From Ophioceras dolichostomum (Eukaryota > Ascomycota > Sordariomycetes > Magnaporthales > Ophioceraceae), in contig PYST01000280.1 in the NCBI GenBank assembly GCA_003049485.1, forward strand, positions 35,027 to 53,620: 18,594 bases of DNA, in the 5' to 3' direction. Shown here piece after piece: positions 8,871-18,594 of the stretch. Below the pieces are notes generated by a model. It did not search any database, was not told the origin of the DNA, and saw only the letters and a list, made by a program, of their open reading frames with translations. How positions within the stretch are numbered: position 1 is the first letter of the stretch; each line of letters opens with the position of its first letter. The translations under genes and the position numbers were made by a program.

Positions 8871-9460
8871 GCGTTTGCGGCGGAGGTGCTCCATCTTTTT
8901 TTTTTTTTGTTCTTTGTTGTTTGGTCCTCGGTCGTCAGTGGCACCGACTGACATCCAGCCTGCCGAACGCGGAAGGAACCTGACGAGTTCATGCTTGCTG
9001 CTGCTGACTCCAACACAAGAACAAACCACCCGCCAACCGACAGACTACCAGCGACTTCAGCCACGATCCACCCAAAATTCCACAGGGACATAAACAGCAA
9101 TCGGTTCCCCAAACGACAGCGGATTCGTCGACCGCGGACTGTCGTAGCATAGCGAAGACAAGGCCAGCCAGACTGGAGATCATCAACTTCGAGCAGCGTT
9201 TTACTCCTCCGTCTCCGTCTTTCTCCCGGTCATTCGGGTCGCGCCTGTTTCTCGACAACGGCCTCGATTCTCTCCCCACCGCGCGCCCGAGTCGAATCCT
9301 TCCTCGGTGTCGAGCTGATTGCGGCCTAACTCGAGCGCTCGTTTCGACCCCACCGACTCTAACTTCCTCCACAACTATCTGCCTGTCCTGAGGAGGAACA
9401 CGAACTGCAGCAGACAGCGCAACCGGCCCCGTTGGTCGTTGACGAACGAAGCAACTCGAG
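8871..9460 (+). promoter_or_regulatory. KNR4 promoter-proximal region and long 5' leader
   Basis: A T-run near 8896-8908 is followed by a C/A-rich, ATG-poor stretch down to the KNR4 start. Only one ATG (8991) occurs in 8991-9460 before the real start, and it opens a 53-codon frame closed at 9150-9152. No ATG occurs in the remaining 308 bases. This pattern fits a long transcribed leader, but the transcription start is inferred. Confidence 0.45.
8991..9152 (+). other. Candidate 53-codon uORF in the KNR4 leader
   Basis: The frame starts with an ATG at 8991 and reads MLAAADSNTRTNHPPTDR and onward to a TAG at 9150-9152. It is entirely upstream of KNR4 and is the only ATG-initiated frame in the proximal leader. 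The product resembles no family I know, so any function would be by upstream translation rather than as a protein. Confidence 0.4.
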
Positions 9461-11476
9461 ATGTCGTCGATGTACGTGTGCCATTGGGTCTCCGCAGGGA
9501 TTCCTCTCGCACGTTCTCTCCCTTGATCGTCGAACCCCGAAGCTGACCTGTCCCTCCCTCAAAACTGCAGTTTCGGCAATGCCTTCAAATCGTTTTGGCA
9601 TTCCATGACGAGCTATGACAGACGTAAGCAACCCATTGCCCATGAGGACGAAATTGGACAATTAGTAACGCCTATGGCCCCCATGCTAACCCAACCTCAC
9701 CTGTCAGATTCCACGTACGATTCTCCATACCGGACAGGACGTCATGTTCCTCTCGGCCAGGGAGGGGGGATGGGCGGCCTGACATCAGTTGCCACTGCCT
9801 CGGAATCCCGCGGCGACATCACTTCACCATACGCAGACGACACCCCTCGGTTCTCTCGAAGTAACACGGCGTACGAACCAAGTGCCCCGTCGCCTACGAT
9901 GGCCAGCCCAGGTCTCAGGCCATACTCGCCGGGACTAAGGGGAGAGAGCGCCAGGAGAACGAATGAAGATGGTTTCGAGACACAAAGCCCCTCTGGAGAG
10001 ATAGCAATGCAATCTTTCCAAGACGGCCTGCCACCAGCGCCACCAGTGTCACATTCATGGCGACGGATAGACAAGTGGACGGAAGTTAACTACCCGGAGC
10101 TGTACGATCAGGTGTGCGAGGGCTGCACAACAAACGACCTGAACGAGCTCGAGCACCAGCTCGACTGCTCGTTACCGATTGAGGTCCGCGAGTCGCTGCA
10201 GATACACGATGGCCAGGAGCGCCCCGGCATCCCCACAGGAATCATCTTCAGCGCGATGCTGCTGGACTGCGAGGAGATCGTGCAGGAATGGGACAACTGG
10301 CGGAAGGTCAACCAAGAATTCCTGCTGGATACGACCATCGTGCGGCCGGCGATCCCCACCAAGGTGCTGGGCGGCAGCGGCAGCGGCAGCAGCAGCAGTG
10401 GTCAGGCGTCATCCTCAAGGGCAGGGGCGGCGGCCGAGGGCGGCGCCCACAAGGGCAACTGGCGACAGGACCTAATGGCCAAGCAGGACTGCGTCCCCGC
10501 AGGCGCCATCCAGAAGGCGTACGCCCACTCGGGGTGGATCCCATTGGTCCGCGACTGGGGCGGCAACAACCTGGCGGTGGACCTGTCTCCCGGACCGGCG
10601 GGCCACTGGGGCCAGGTGATCCTGTTCGGCCGCGACTACGACACCAAGTACGTGGTCGCGCGCTCGTGGCGCGCCTTCCTGGCCGTCCTCGCAGACGACC
10701 TGAACAGCGGTAAGTGGTGGATCGACGAGGATTCTAAGGAACTCAAGCTGCGCGAGTTCAAGACGTCGCGCGTCGAGCCGTCCTACTTCGACATCCTGCG
10801 GTGGCGGACGGACCAGAAGTACGGCCGTCGGGCGCCCGGCAACAAGAGGAAGTCGGTGGTGCCGCCTGGCGCGGCCTCGCCGACGGGTTCCGGGTCCGGC
10901 TCCCCGTATCTCAGCCCGACCGAGCCGACGAGCGCCGGTGGCGGCGGCGGCGCTGGTGGTGGTGGTGGTAGTGGAGGCGAGCAGCGCGGGAGGCCGCTCC
11001 AGCGCCTGAGCGGCGGCTCGCCGCTGGCGAGCCCCAACAGGCCCGGGTACGGCAAGTCGAGCCCCCTGGCGAGGGTCACCGAGGAGACGTCGCTCCCGGA
11101 CTCGGAGCTGGGCATCATCATTCCCAACGGAGACAAGGCGGCGAAATCGGCCGCCGCCAAGGAAAAGCTCGTCGAGCTCGACACGCCCAGGCCGAGCATC
11201 AGCACCGAGGACGGCGTGAAGGCGACGGCGAGCGTCGCCGTCGCCGCGGCCCCTCGCCTGGCCGCGCTGGTGAACGGAGCGGGAGCGGGAGGCGCCTCAG
11301 ATGAGCCCACAGCAACAGCAGCTAATAAGGACAATTCGTCATCTACTACCACTAAAGCAACGTCGACACTGCCGTCAGCGGCTGCTGCTGCGGAGCTCAA
11401 CGCCAAGTCTGTGAAGACGAACGGGAAGCAACCGGCGGTAATAGAGGAGAGTGCGATGAAGACCATCGAGATATGA
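9461..11476 (+). CDS. KNR4: KNR4/SMI1 family cell-wall (beta-1,3-glucan) synthesis regulator
   Basis: Knr4/Smi1 is an intrinsically flexible regulator that links cell-wall integrity MAP-kinase signalling to glucan and chitin synthesis. The exons are 9461-9471, 9571-9623 and 9708-11476, giving 610 aa. Intron 1 (9472-9570) runs GTACGT to CTGCAG with a CTGAC site. Intron 2 (9624-9707) runs GTAAGC to GTCAG with a GCTAAC branch site. Splicing restores the conserved N terminus MSSIFGNAFKSFWHSMTSYD followed by RHSTYDSPYRTG. Residues 62-135 are Ser/Pro-rich. The SMI1_KNR4 domain covers about 163-352, with CSLPIEVRESLQIHDGQE, GIIFSAMLLDCEEI and GGNNLAVDLSPGPAGHWGQV (306-325). A Gly/Ser/Ala linker (243-268) interrupts the domain. 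Residues after about 395 form a long low-complexity Gly/Ala/Ser/Thr tail, which is typical of filamentous fungal members. Starting at the in-frame ATG at 9605 would lose the conserved first exon. Confidence 0.97.
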
Positions 11477-13000
11477 GCTAGAAGGGGGGTGGGGGCCTGA
11501 GGGGATGGGATGACCGGGATAGAACGGGGATGGGAGTTTTCACGGCGTCTCTTTTTCGTCATTTTTCTCTCCCGCACCAAACACATGCATACCACACTTT
11601 GCCTCGCTTCCCTCGCTCGCCATTTTTCCTTTCCCCATCTTGCTCTTCTCTCGTCACCCACACATCGCGGCCTGGATAGGCTTGCCGGCTTGCGTTGCTT
11701 GTTTGATTCTGTCGATTTTGAAAATAACGACGATTCATATGGGGGGGACTTTCGGAATGGCGTTTTTGCCTTTTTTTTTCTGTTGCGACGATTATATTAT
11801 CATTTATCGATTTACCTCTACCCTTCTTTTGAGTTTGTTTCCCTTGAGAAACGTCAGCTCTGACACACGGCTCGTTTGTCGTGTCCAGCGGAGACAAGGG
11901 CGGATCGATTAAATCACCAACCTAGCATTTTCATATTGAATAGTGCTGTTTCACTCTCTTGGGTAGAACACAACATCTACCCATACTTCTGAACTCCTCG
12001 CCTTCCTCCTTTCCCTCCCGCGTTTTCCCCCATTCAACTTTCTTGTGTATACTACTCGCCAACGGGAGGGCAAGGAGAGAGGAGACAGGGACCTGTTTGT
12101 TTAAGTATCATGCCTGTGTGGAGGGATCTTTTTTTTTGTATCCCCCCTTCACCCAACTTTCTTTCGCTTACAAGAATTCTTGCTTTTTTGCATAGCAAGT
12201 TATAATAGTCCCGCTTGGCATTACCTTTTTCCTTCTAACCATATGGGAGGCGTCTTTTTTTGTCTATCTTCTTGCGTTGAGTTACACACCTTGAGCAGGG
12301 ACAAAAACTCACTGTTGCCATGTCTTCGCTTTGCTTTTGCTTTCACTTTCTTTCCTCCCCGCGGTGGTGTCGTCTGGAAAACACGTTCGGTGCGTTTTTT
12401 GGGCTTGTTCACGCACTTTTGGACAAAACACGTACTCAAAGCAGACCGCAGTTGGACAGTACTTTAGGTAGTTAATTGGAATAGGACAACAAAGCAATAT
12501 GGAATAAAGAGCATAAAAGAAGTGGAAGACGGTTCAATCCATTGGGAATGCAACCTTTGGAGAGACATGTTGGGCACACTGGGGGCAGACTGAGGGTAGT
12601 TTGAGGGTCCAAGCCAGCCAGGGGAGGTGATATGGCAATAGGATAAATGGCTTCCAGCGATCTCTTACACATTGCAGGCGACGCGAAGGACACAACAAAA
12701 GAAGAACTTAATATCAATATTCAGTTTAACGCCGAGCTTTCCTCTAACCAGGCATTCGCCAATATGACGTTGATAGTGCTCTGAATAGCGTCAAAATCCT
12801 CCTTTCCTGGAGGTTGTACCAAAAGTGCAGATGCTAGATCACAGGAGGTCACGTGAAGTGCCAGCTGATCTCAGGTGAGGTAAGTGATGTGTCAGGTTCA
12901 GGTAATGTGGGACCCGCGGTCCGCTCAGAGGCTCCGACGTCGTCATGCTCCGCCTCAGCTTGCCTCGCCTCTGACATTGACGACGACGACAACAGAAGTG
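11477..13000. other. KNR4 3' flank and spacer before VPS68, no gene recognised
   Basis: Downstream of the KNR4 stop the sequence is T- and C-rich up to about 12470, consistent with a long 3' UTR. An AATAAA lies at about 12503-12508. Open frames on either strand are shadow-like. A palindromic TCACGTGA lies at 12849-12856, a possible bHLH-type E-box for VPS68, but one hexamer is weak evidence. Confidence 0.5.
12850..12855. promoter_or_regulatory. CACGTG E-box hexamer upstream of VPS68
   Basis: The hexamer sits within the palindrome TCACGTGA, 465 bases upstream of the VPS68 ATG. CACGTG is the known core bound by bHLH factors. A single copy can occur by chance, so use in vivo is only a possibility. 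Confidence 0.25.
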
Positions 13001-13001
13001 C

Positions 13002-13298
13002 ATGCTCTCGACCATTCGCGGCTACCTACCTAGCCACCTCCCGTATTACCGCGACACTAGCCAGCCAGCCAGCAGCGTCTCTACTATTCCCAAGCTTACT
13101 CTCAAACCGACCTCCGCGGCCAGCCGCCTCCCGAAGCAAGCTCGAACACTACAACTAAAGGCAATTCCGTCCGCCGCCCACGCGAGAGCCTCCGACCCCT
13201 TCGCCTCGGCGACGACAGCTGCTCTTGAAAAAACTGACGTAGCGATACCCATCGAGTTTACGGACGGTTGCCGGCATTCATTCGAGCCCGCCGCTTGA
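13002..13298 (+). other. 98-codon ATG frame ending 21 bp before VPS68 (possible uORF)
   Basis: An uninterrupted frame starts with an ATG at 13002 (MLSTIRGYLPSHLPYYRD) and stops at 13296-13298, just upstream of the VPS68 start at 13320. It matches no family I know and its composition (Ala/Ser/Pro/Thr) is what a C-rich leader would encode. It could be an upstream ORF, a small unknown protein, or chance. Confidence 0.3.
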
Positions 13299-13319
13299 CG
13301 GACGTTCGCTGCTGCTACA

Positions 13320-14252
13320 ATGGAGGAGGAGCGCCTATGGAAGTTCCGCAGGCCCCAGTGGCTCAACAGCGTGTGGGCGCGCAACTCGGGCGTCTACGCA
13401 TCGGGGGCTCTCGTACGTGCTCTACTCAACATGCCATGCCTACATCCATCCGTACCTGCATTTGTACCTGTCGACCTACCTGCTGCCTCAATTTTCCCTT
13501 GATGCTTCACAATGGGACAGACAGAAGCGCAAGCAGTTTTCAAGCGCCACCAACCTTGTCAAAACGCAAGAACCCAACTAACCGCAGAACGCATCCTTAT
13601 CCCCCTCAAAACAGTTCTCCCTAGCATTCTACGTCCTCCTCGACTCGGCCGTCTGGTCCAAGTCCCCCCTGAACGGCTCGGACGTGCACGTCACCTTCGT
13701 CGACTGGCTGCCGCTCGTCTTCTCGGCGCTGGGGATGCTCATCATCAACAGCGTCGAGAAGCAGCGGCTGAGCGCCGACTCCTCGTTCTCGTACAGCGGC
13801 TCGGGCGTGGCGTGGAAGGCGCGCGTCGTGCTGTTCCTGGGGTTCGCGTCGCTGGCGGGCGGGATGGCGGGCGGGGTGTGCATCTTCGTGCTCAAGTTCG
13901 TGGTGAAGGGCGTGCCGTTCCCGACGATGACGATGGGGGTTGAGAATGTTGTTGCTAATGGGTTGGTTGGGTTGAGGTATGTTCTTGTTTTGCCTGTTAT
14001 GTGTTTTTGGCTTTCCCCTTCCCTTCCCTTCCCTTCCCTTCCTGCTCCGTTATGCCGGTTTGGTTTTCGTCAGCTAGTTTCGTTGCGAGACGCTGCTGTA
14101 TGTTCTCTGCGGTCGGGACAGTAGGTACCTACTAGTCGTTGAGAGAGGGCTTCTTCGCTAACGAACTCGTCTGTGTGCACGTCCTTAGCTCCGTCGTTCT
14201 ATGGATCAGCCAGAATATGGAGGATGAGTACTCGTACAACTTGGCCCTCTAA
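13320..14252 (+). CDS. VPS68: VPS68 (UPF0220/TMEM50 family) endosomal membrane protein
   Basis: Vps68 is a four-pass membrane protein that in yeast partners Vps55 in late-endosome to vacuole sorting; the animal relatives are TMEM50A/B. The exons are 13320-13412, 13615-13976 and 14189-14252, giving 172 aa, a usual length. Intron 1 (202 bp) starts GTACGT and has a CTAAC site at about 13577-13581. Intron 2 (212 bp) starts GTATGT and has a GCTAAC site near 14157. Membrane spans are seen at about residues 24-46, 58-77, 102-127 and 140-160. Family landmarks are AVWSKSPLNGSDVHVTFVDW, LGMLIINSVEKQRLSAD, SFSYSGSGVAWKAR and the C terminus SSVVLWISQNMEDEYSYNLA followed by the final Leu. The start is fixed by the short cytosolic MEEERLWKFRRPQW head and by the in-phase first intron. 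Confidence 0.97.
14016..14040 (+). repeat. (CCCTT)5 pentanucleotide repeat in VPS68 intron 2
   Basis: Five perfect CCCTT units lie inside intron 2, upstream of its branch site. The repeat makes that part of the intron strongly pyrimidine-rich and does not touch coding sequence. Confidence 0.9.
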
Positions 14253-15263
14253 AGATACTATTCTGGCCCTTTGTCGAGTCGAGCTCGCTCTTCTGACTGC
14301 TGTGCTTTTTTTCTGCTAGTACCCTCTCGCAGCTTGGTTGAAGTTGGTTGGCGAGGCGAGGGCGAGGTCACACCAGACCAGATAGTCCTGGTGAAGGGCT
14401 AGGGCTGGACTAGCCGGGTCATTCTTGGGGGTCGGCATTCATACATGGGACCGACGTTCTTTTCCTATGTCATGATACGAACCGGGAACGGATAGTGCTC
14501 CGAGTGGAGGAGCATATTCTGCAGGTGCATTTGCGGCAGGAAGCGAATCAGATTGGGCTTCTCCTGGCTGGCACCGGGGAATGAGGAGAGGAAAAGGGGA
14601 TTGAGGAGAGAGGGGGAGTCTACTGCACAACACAGGGGTTGTCCGTTGATCCCCTCGTTGTATCTGTATTGTTCCACCACCGCCGCCATCAGTAACTACG
14701 TTTTCTTCTTGTGTCGTCTTTTTGTTAACAGTCCTTTTAAACTCTCCCCGTTTTTGTCTCTCCTTCTCGTATGGAGGCCATTGACGAGACGTACTCTGGT
14801 TGATTCCGGATGTACTACATTCAACCCTTGCAAGCAAATGGCCGAGATCGGTCCTCGTCCGGCATATTCCGGTTGATATATCTCAGACCAGGTGTTGGTC
14901 CGATTTTTGAAGGCCTACTCAAGTGTCACAGCATGAGTGGCTGAGTTTGGAATGTCAGAGAAGGCACATGGACAGTCTACATGGATGGCCTGCTAGCCTG
15001 CGCTCGCATTTTCGTCATAGTATCATCATTTCTGAAGGTCGACGTGTTGGAATTTTCGCTTTCGCCCTCCCTCATTTCATTTTTAGGCCTCCAACCGACG
15101 CAGATAGGGCATGCATCCCTGCACCTAACCAACCAGCCAGCATAGTCGGGCGCGAGCAAAATGTTGTTCTGACACAGAAGCAAGGACGAGGGGACTTCAG
15201 CATCTGACAGCCAGCACAGCCAGCACAGACAGCCAGCACAGCCAGCAAAGCCAACAAGCCCGC

Positions 15264-15294
<31 letters not shown>

Positions 15295-18200
15295 CCTGTC
15301 CTGTCTGTCTCAGAAAACCACGCAGGTTGTAGGGTGGAAGAAATGTGATAGGTGTGACCAGTCATGCCTCGACAGATGCCGTACCACGGGCCCATGGCGG
15401 CCTGGCATCCATCCGTAGAGATCAAGACAGACGTGCATGCACATTTGCCCTGTTGTCCTAATTTCGCGTGTGCCAGCACAAGGGTCTGGTCTCATCTCAA
15501 GGTCTCGCCATGGAGTTCATGGCAAGCGAGCAGCACAAACGCCCGAAGGTGGTTAGGGGTGCCGGATTGTCGGTTGCCTGCTTCAGGGAATGCGTGGTGG
15601 ACTCACTCCCCTCCCGGACCACTGCCGCTGCTGTTTTGCCTGGGAAGGTCGGGCGAGATTGCTGGAATCGAAAGGAAGAGAATTTTTTTGGGCCTTCGTC
15701 ATTTGTAGGGATAGGTGCTGTACCTACAGGCACATGGAGGGCAGACAGCTTCCCCTCTCTTTTTCCAAGGAGAAGGATTAACCGTGGGTTGTAGTGGGTG
15801 GGTTGTGAGCTGCAGTTGTTGAGCCGTGAAAGGCTAAGGTCGATATGCACCTCGTTCCTCTCTCTCCCTGTTCACATACCGCACATATGCATGCGAGGCG
15901 AATATGCGAGGGCAAGGGAGGAGAAAAAAAAGACGAGCAGGAGAAAATGCAAGTACGTTGTAGTTCAAGCAAAACAAACGGCATGGATTAAGTACTAGTA
16001 GCTCTACCCCTCTTAAATACCTCTTGTTTGATTCGACAGACACACAACAGTTTTGCACGTTTCTTTTTCGCGGCCCGACTCTTTTTCTTCCGTTCTCGAG
16101 GGGGGAATGCGCGAGGTTGCAGCTCAGCACTACCGACGGGAGCCTGACCGATAGTATCCAGCGAATCAACGACAGCGGGTTGGAGAAAATTGAGACCTGA
16201 AAATCTGCACGGTGCCGCGTCCTGTCCGGTCGGTCGACTTGGATGTTCTCCTGGCGTACATTATCACCACCTCGGGTGTCAGGGAGAGCTGCATGCTGCT
16301 CGAAACGGAGAGATTGGTGCGTCGTCTTTGTGGCCCCCCTCCCATGCGGTGTCAGCTTGCTGAAGGAGGTATACGAAAGAACTGCCATTGAGCTGGAGAT
16401 GGTATGTATGGTGGCCCACCACCAGCTTCTCCTATGTCCGGTCTACGCAGTGAAGTCTGTTGAGGGTTGAGAGGTGGATATTCTTTACTGCTCATATATC
16501 ACATCTATCCTCTGCTTAGATGAGGACCAGGGGGTTGTAGCAAGGATTCGGCCAGGCATCGGCATCGTATTCGTGGGTCACGAGGATGGATGTCCTTCAC
16601 GTTAATTCTCTCCTCCAAGGCGTCTAGTGCTTTGATCCAGTAATACAATACATGCTTGCATTTTCCGCAAGTTACTAATCCGCCCAGTTGATATCGAGAT
16701 GGGATAGATCAGAGGAGAGCAGAGGAGAGGAGATGGAGTCGAGTCCCCGTTCTCCCCTGCTGCACATTTCAATTTGTTTTGCCGGTCCATGAAAATGAAT
16801 TATTTGGTTCCCATCAATGGCAATTCGTCTCATGCAAGTCTGTGTGAATTTTGAGGTCAATGGGTTGATGGATTGCCAATGACCCCACCTCTCTTGAGGT
16901 CTCTCCCGCCCAGTCCTCTCTGGAGCTACCCCGCCATCCGGGATAAACAAGTCTTTTTCCCACCCTCCTCCTGGCCCGGGCCTGGAGAGGAAACCAATTG
17001 GTTGGTACCTTTTAGGTTGAAAGGGGAAGAAATCAAAAGAAATTGAGGAATCAATCAAGCTTATTGTAGCTTCGCGGGTGGATGGAATGTGAGGCCAAGG
17101 GCATGCTGTCCCGCCAGTCATGGGCGGGGGATTTATTGAACAACCACCGTCTGTTGGCCCAAGCTCCCAGTCAACAAGCTAGGGTCTGAAGTTGCCGTGT
17201 AATACGCCGTCAGCAGCACAGAGCTCGAGCAACCTCGCCCGTGTCGAACATACCAACGTACATGTGCAAGTGATGTCGACGTGGGAGCTGAGCTGCAGAG
17301 ACCTGACACAGACGTAGGTACTAGGTAGGTAGGTGGGTACTCCCACATACCGCAGGATGTGGAAAAAAAAGGAAGTTGGAAGAAAAGAGACTGCGCATGT
17401 GCATGCCAGGCTGGGAGGGTTAGGCGCCCCTCGATCTCATCTCATCTGGCTTGGAGATGGCTTCACCGACTCGGGGGCCTAGATTTACATCCGCTCAAGA
17501 TCACATGCTGAGGCTCCTGGAATCTGGGTACCGCAGCAGTGATTGCTCTTCTATTGTCTTGCCCCTGACACCTGTTGACGGTGAGGCCATCTGTTGCGGG
17601 GGTTTGGGTTGGTGCTTCCTAAGCGCGTTATTACTCTAACGCTTATCCTCCCACTGAGAGCTATCAACCAATGTAACTATTGAGAATTGCCATTGAAAGA
17701 TGGAATGCTCGGTAGCGAAGGGTTAGTGGACTACTAGAACCTAATTACTCTGGTGCGTTTGAAAGAGCTCGACCACTTCGCATGTACACAGCCTGTGGCC
17801 GTTCCTCCCGTGGGATGCGTATCACAAATAAGTATCACAACAGCATTCCGGCTCCAATTCCTTCCTCGGGCTAGCGGCCTGAACTGCGTGGTTGCCCTGC
17901 GTGTGTTGAGGAGGACAAAAAAAAAAATGCAGCTAGTGGAGCGGGAAGGCCGTGCTGGGCTCGGGCATAAAAAAAAAAGCTGGGTGGGAGGCACAAGGCT
18001 CTCTAAAAACAGGCCGTGCCGTGGTGCCGTGCAGGGCCAGCTCCGCTTCGACAAGGCACGGAACGATGCCTCACGTGGCGTTCGTTAACTTGCTACTTTC
18101 GCACGGCAGCACTCCGTCCTCGTTGCGAGATGATCTCTGAAGAGATGAAGTTCATTGGCGACTCCTTGGGCATCGCGGCGGACCCGATCCTGCCGAGAAC

Positions 18201-18594
18201 ATTGGAGCAACAGAACAACGTTGCGGCCCCAATCGGACCCGGTGTTACATCAACGGCCGTTCGTCTCCCATTCCCTTCCAATTGGGATGGGGCAGCATCC
18301 GACTGTTCAGAAAAAGAATTGGAGGAGGGAGAGCGGCAAGGAGAGAGAGGAGGGGGGGGCAAGACGCACGGGACAGTGCTCTTCCTGGTTTGCACTCTGC
18401 CTGTCCTGATGTGGAGCCACTGTGATGGGCATTGGTGCGTCTTTAGCGCCTGTCTTCAGCTATTGCTCAATCACTACAGCACACTCGCAAGCAAGGGAGG
18501 AAGGGAGCTCAGCCCCCAAAAAATTAATGTCCCCGCAAAATTCTCTCTCCCTTTCACACCACTTTCACCACTGCACAATTATGGCCAGTTGTAC
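14253..18594. other. 4.3-kb gene-poor right end
   Basis: Beyond VPS68 no frame on either strand resembles a protein family. The longest, 15834-16388 and 16675-17121 on the minus strand, lack protein-like composition and convincing starts. I saw no tRNA-like B box and no transposase, reverse transcriptase or other mobile-element sequence. Simple repeats include the CAGC tract at 15204-15293 and an AGGTAGGTAGGT run near 17320. CT-rich sequence around 18540-18570 precedes an ATG at 18581 at the very edge, which could be the start of a gene outside the window. Confidence 0.45.
15204..15293. repeat. Imperfect CAGC/CAGCCAGCA tandem array
   Basis: The first part consists of degenerate ACAGCCAGC units. 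The last part (about 15265-15293) is a nearly pure run of CAGC units. It is a simple tandem repeat in non-coding DNA. Confidence 0.85.

Noticed and set aside
10783..11661. 292-codon minus-strand frame opposite the KNR4 C-terminal region
   Set aside because: It is antisense to the GC-rich, low-complexity KNR4 tail. Such third-position bias creates long antisense open frames without function.
15204..15293. CRISPR-like array
   Set aside because: The units are short direct CAGC-type repeats without spacers of constant length, and the organism is a fungus.
15834..16388. 184-codon open frame on the minus strand
   Set aside because: The sequence is a mosaic of Arg/Ser/Pro runs with no recognisable domain, and the frame crosses AG-rich simple sequence.

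Overview
The window looks like nuclear DNA of a filamentous ascomycete (Pezizomycotina, most likely a Sordariomycete). It carries short spliceosomal introns of 63-230 bp with GT...AG ends and CTAAC or CTGAC branch points, pyrimidine-rich leaders, AGGTAGG/CCTACCT runs, and proteins that match fungal families. The genus cannot be named from the sequence alone. All gene models were built by hand from reading frame, splice signals and remembered family sequence; no search was run.

Layout. 1-690: no gene seen. 920-1517 (+): a 67-residue RAMP4/SERP1 (Ysy6) ER membrane protein in three exons; the first coding exon is only the ATG. 1624-2409 (-): two 3' exons of an unrecognised Lys/Glu/Arg-rich protein, convergent with the previous gene across 106 bp; its first exon was not found in 2410-3728. 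3729-5889 (-): a complete nine-exon RAI1/DXO decapping nuclease gene (391 aa) with exons of 32, 28 and 8 nt. 5890-8870: gene-poor spacer between the divergent RAI1 and KNR4 genes. 9461-11476 (+): KNR4/SMI1 cell-wall regulator (610 aa, three exons) with a long leader holding a 53-codon uORF. 11477-13000: 3' flank and spacer. 13320-14252 (+): VPS68 (UPF0220/TMEM50), 172 aa, three exons. 14253-18594: 4.3 kb with only simple repeats and unconvincing open frames.

The genes are housekeeping genes: ER translocon-associated stress protein, RNA 5'-end quality control, cell-wall integrity signalling and endosomal sorting. They form no operon or pathway. I see no transposon protein, tRNA, rRNA, CRISPR array or biosynthetic cluster, and nothing that supports a new defence or mobile system. 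The most unusual features concern splicing: the 8-nt RAI1 microexon, a (TC)21 tract ending in a decoy acceptor in the RAMP4 gene, and an in-frame, stop-free intron in KNR4.
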